Source of the DNA: Bordetella parapertussis
Lineage (GTDB): Bacteria > Pseudomonadota > Gammaproteobacteria > Burkholderiales > SG8-39
Assembly: GCA_945906975.1 (NCBI GenBank)
Contig: CAMDRY010000007.1
Span: 1 to 24,962, forward strand
Direction of reading: 5' to 3'
DNA length: 24,962 nt
The notes under the pieces were generated by a model that did no database searches, was not told the origin of the DNA, and was given only the letters and a program-made list of their open reading frames with translations. Both the position numbers and the translations under genes were made by a program. Positions 24,721-24,962 of this stretch are shown piece by piece (positions within the stretch are counted from its first letter, which is position 1; every line of letters starts with the position of its first letter).

Positions 24721-24962
24721 ATGCGAAGCAAACTATTTGTCCCCGGTTCCCGTCCCGAACTTTTCGCCAAGGCGCTCGCCAGTGCCGCCGATGCGATTTC
24801 CTTTGACCTCGAAGATGCTGTCGATTCGTCGCGCAAGACTGCAGCGCGTGAAGCGGTGCGCGGGTTTCTCGCATCGCCGGAGGCGGCGGTGTCGAAAAAA
24901 CTGCTGATCGTGCGCGTCAACGCGCTCGGCACGCCTTATTTCGAAGAGGACGTGCGCGCCGT
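24721..24962 (+). CDS. HpcH/HpaI aldolase or CitE-like lyase, N-terminal part
   Basis: The first 80 codons from ATG 24721 read MRSKLFVPGSRPELFAKAL, then AADAISFDLEDAVDSSRK and LIVRVNALGTPYFEEDV. The FVPG start and the DLEDAV motif, with its acidic metal-binding residues, mark the HpcH/HpaI/CitE TIM-barrel family, which cleaves or joins CoA thioesters or hydroxy-keto acids (citrate lyase beta-like, malyl-CoA or similar). The gene runs off the window, so the type cannot be settled. Such lyases often occur with aromatic or dicarboxylate degradation genes, but a 283-base gap and housekeeping genes separate it from that locus here. Confidence 0.85.
   Translation, partial: MRSKLFVPGSRPELFAKALASAADAISFDLEDAVDSSRKTAAREAVRGFLASPEAAVSKKLLIVRVNALGTPYFEEDVRA

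Overview
The window is a high-GC proteobacterial chromosome segment, most likely betaproteobacterial (Burkholderiales-like). The reasons are the Bug-type solute-binding protein (a family expanded in Burkholderiales), the housekeeping run glyA-nrdR-ribD, the dense bacterial coding and the frequent GTG starts. No tRNA, rRNA, CRISPR array, prophage or transposase gene was seen. The species assignment is an inference.

Layout. (1) 1-2.25 kb, + strand: the tail of an ABC-transporter permease, a photolyase-type FAD protein with an unexplained C-terminal half, and an overlapping lipoprotein alpha/beta hydrolase. (2) 2.3-3.3 kb, + strand: a D-2-hydroxyacid dehydrogenase ending at a strong bidirectional terminator. 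(3) 3.4-15.4 kb, - strand: a long gene cluster. Read in the direction of transcription it is coxS-coxL-coxM, tandem terminators, a Bug-type binding protein, an exported metallo-beta-lactamase-fold hydrolase, coxD (MoxR-like ATPase), a class III extradiol (LigB-type) dioxygenase, malonyl-CoA decarboxylase, a small exported protein, coxE (VWA protein) and coxG. (4) 15.7-18.6 kb, + strand, divergent from coxS: an XdhC/CoxI-family protein, a Rieske ring-hydroxylating or O-demethylating oxygenase, and a MocA-like molybdopterin cytidylyltransferase. (5) 18.65-19.64 kb, + strand: a PLP-dependent threonine/hydroxyaspartate dehydratase. (6) 19.86-21.27 kb, - strand: a stand-alone class III nucleotide cyclase-like protein and a TPMT-like methyltransferase. 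(7) 21.5-24.4 kb, + strand: glyA, nrdR, ribD. (8) From 24.72 kb: the start of an HpcH/CitE-family lyase that runs off the window.

How the genes may work together. Regions 3 and 4 hold almost everything needed for a molybdenum hydroxylase of the CO dehydrogenase/xanthine dehydrogenase family: three structural subunits, the CoxD/CoxE/CoxG accessory set, an XdhC-type cofactor-sulfuration factor and a MocA-type cofactor cytidylyltransferase. The large subunit carries the form II signature AYRGAGR and not the CO-oxidising form I signature, so CO is probably not the substrate. Two oxygenases of the types used on aromatic rings, a binding protein for a small carboxylate, and malonyl-CoA decarboxylase sit inside the accessory cluster. 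GTGA overlaps tie malonyl-CoA decarboxylase to coxE. The best reading is a catabolic locus for an aromatic or heteroaromatic acid whose first step uses the form II hydroxylase. The substrate and the order of steps cannot be read from sequence.

Non-coding structure: a 33-nt hairpin repeat occurs at two loci with a partial third copy, two related 8-bp tandem repeats lie between genes, a 16-bp tandem repeat sits just before the Rieske gene, and glyA has a long leader hairpin.
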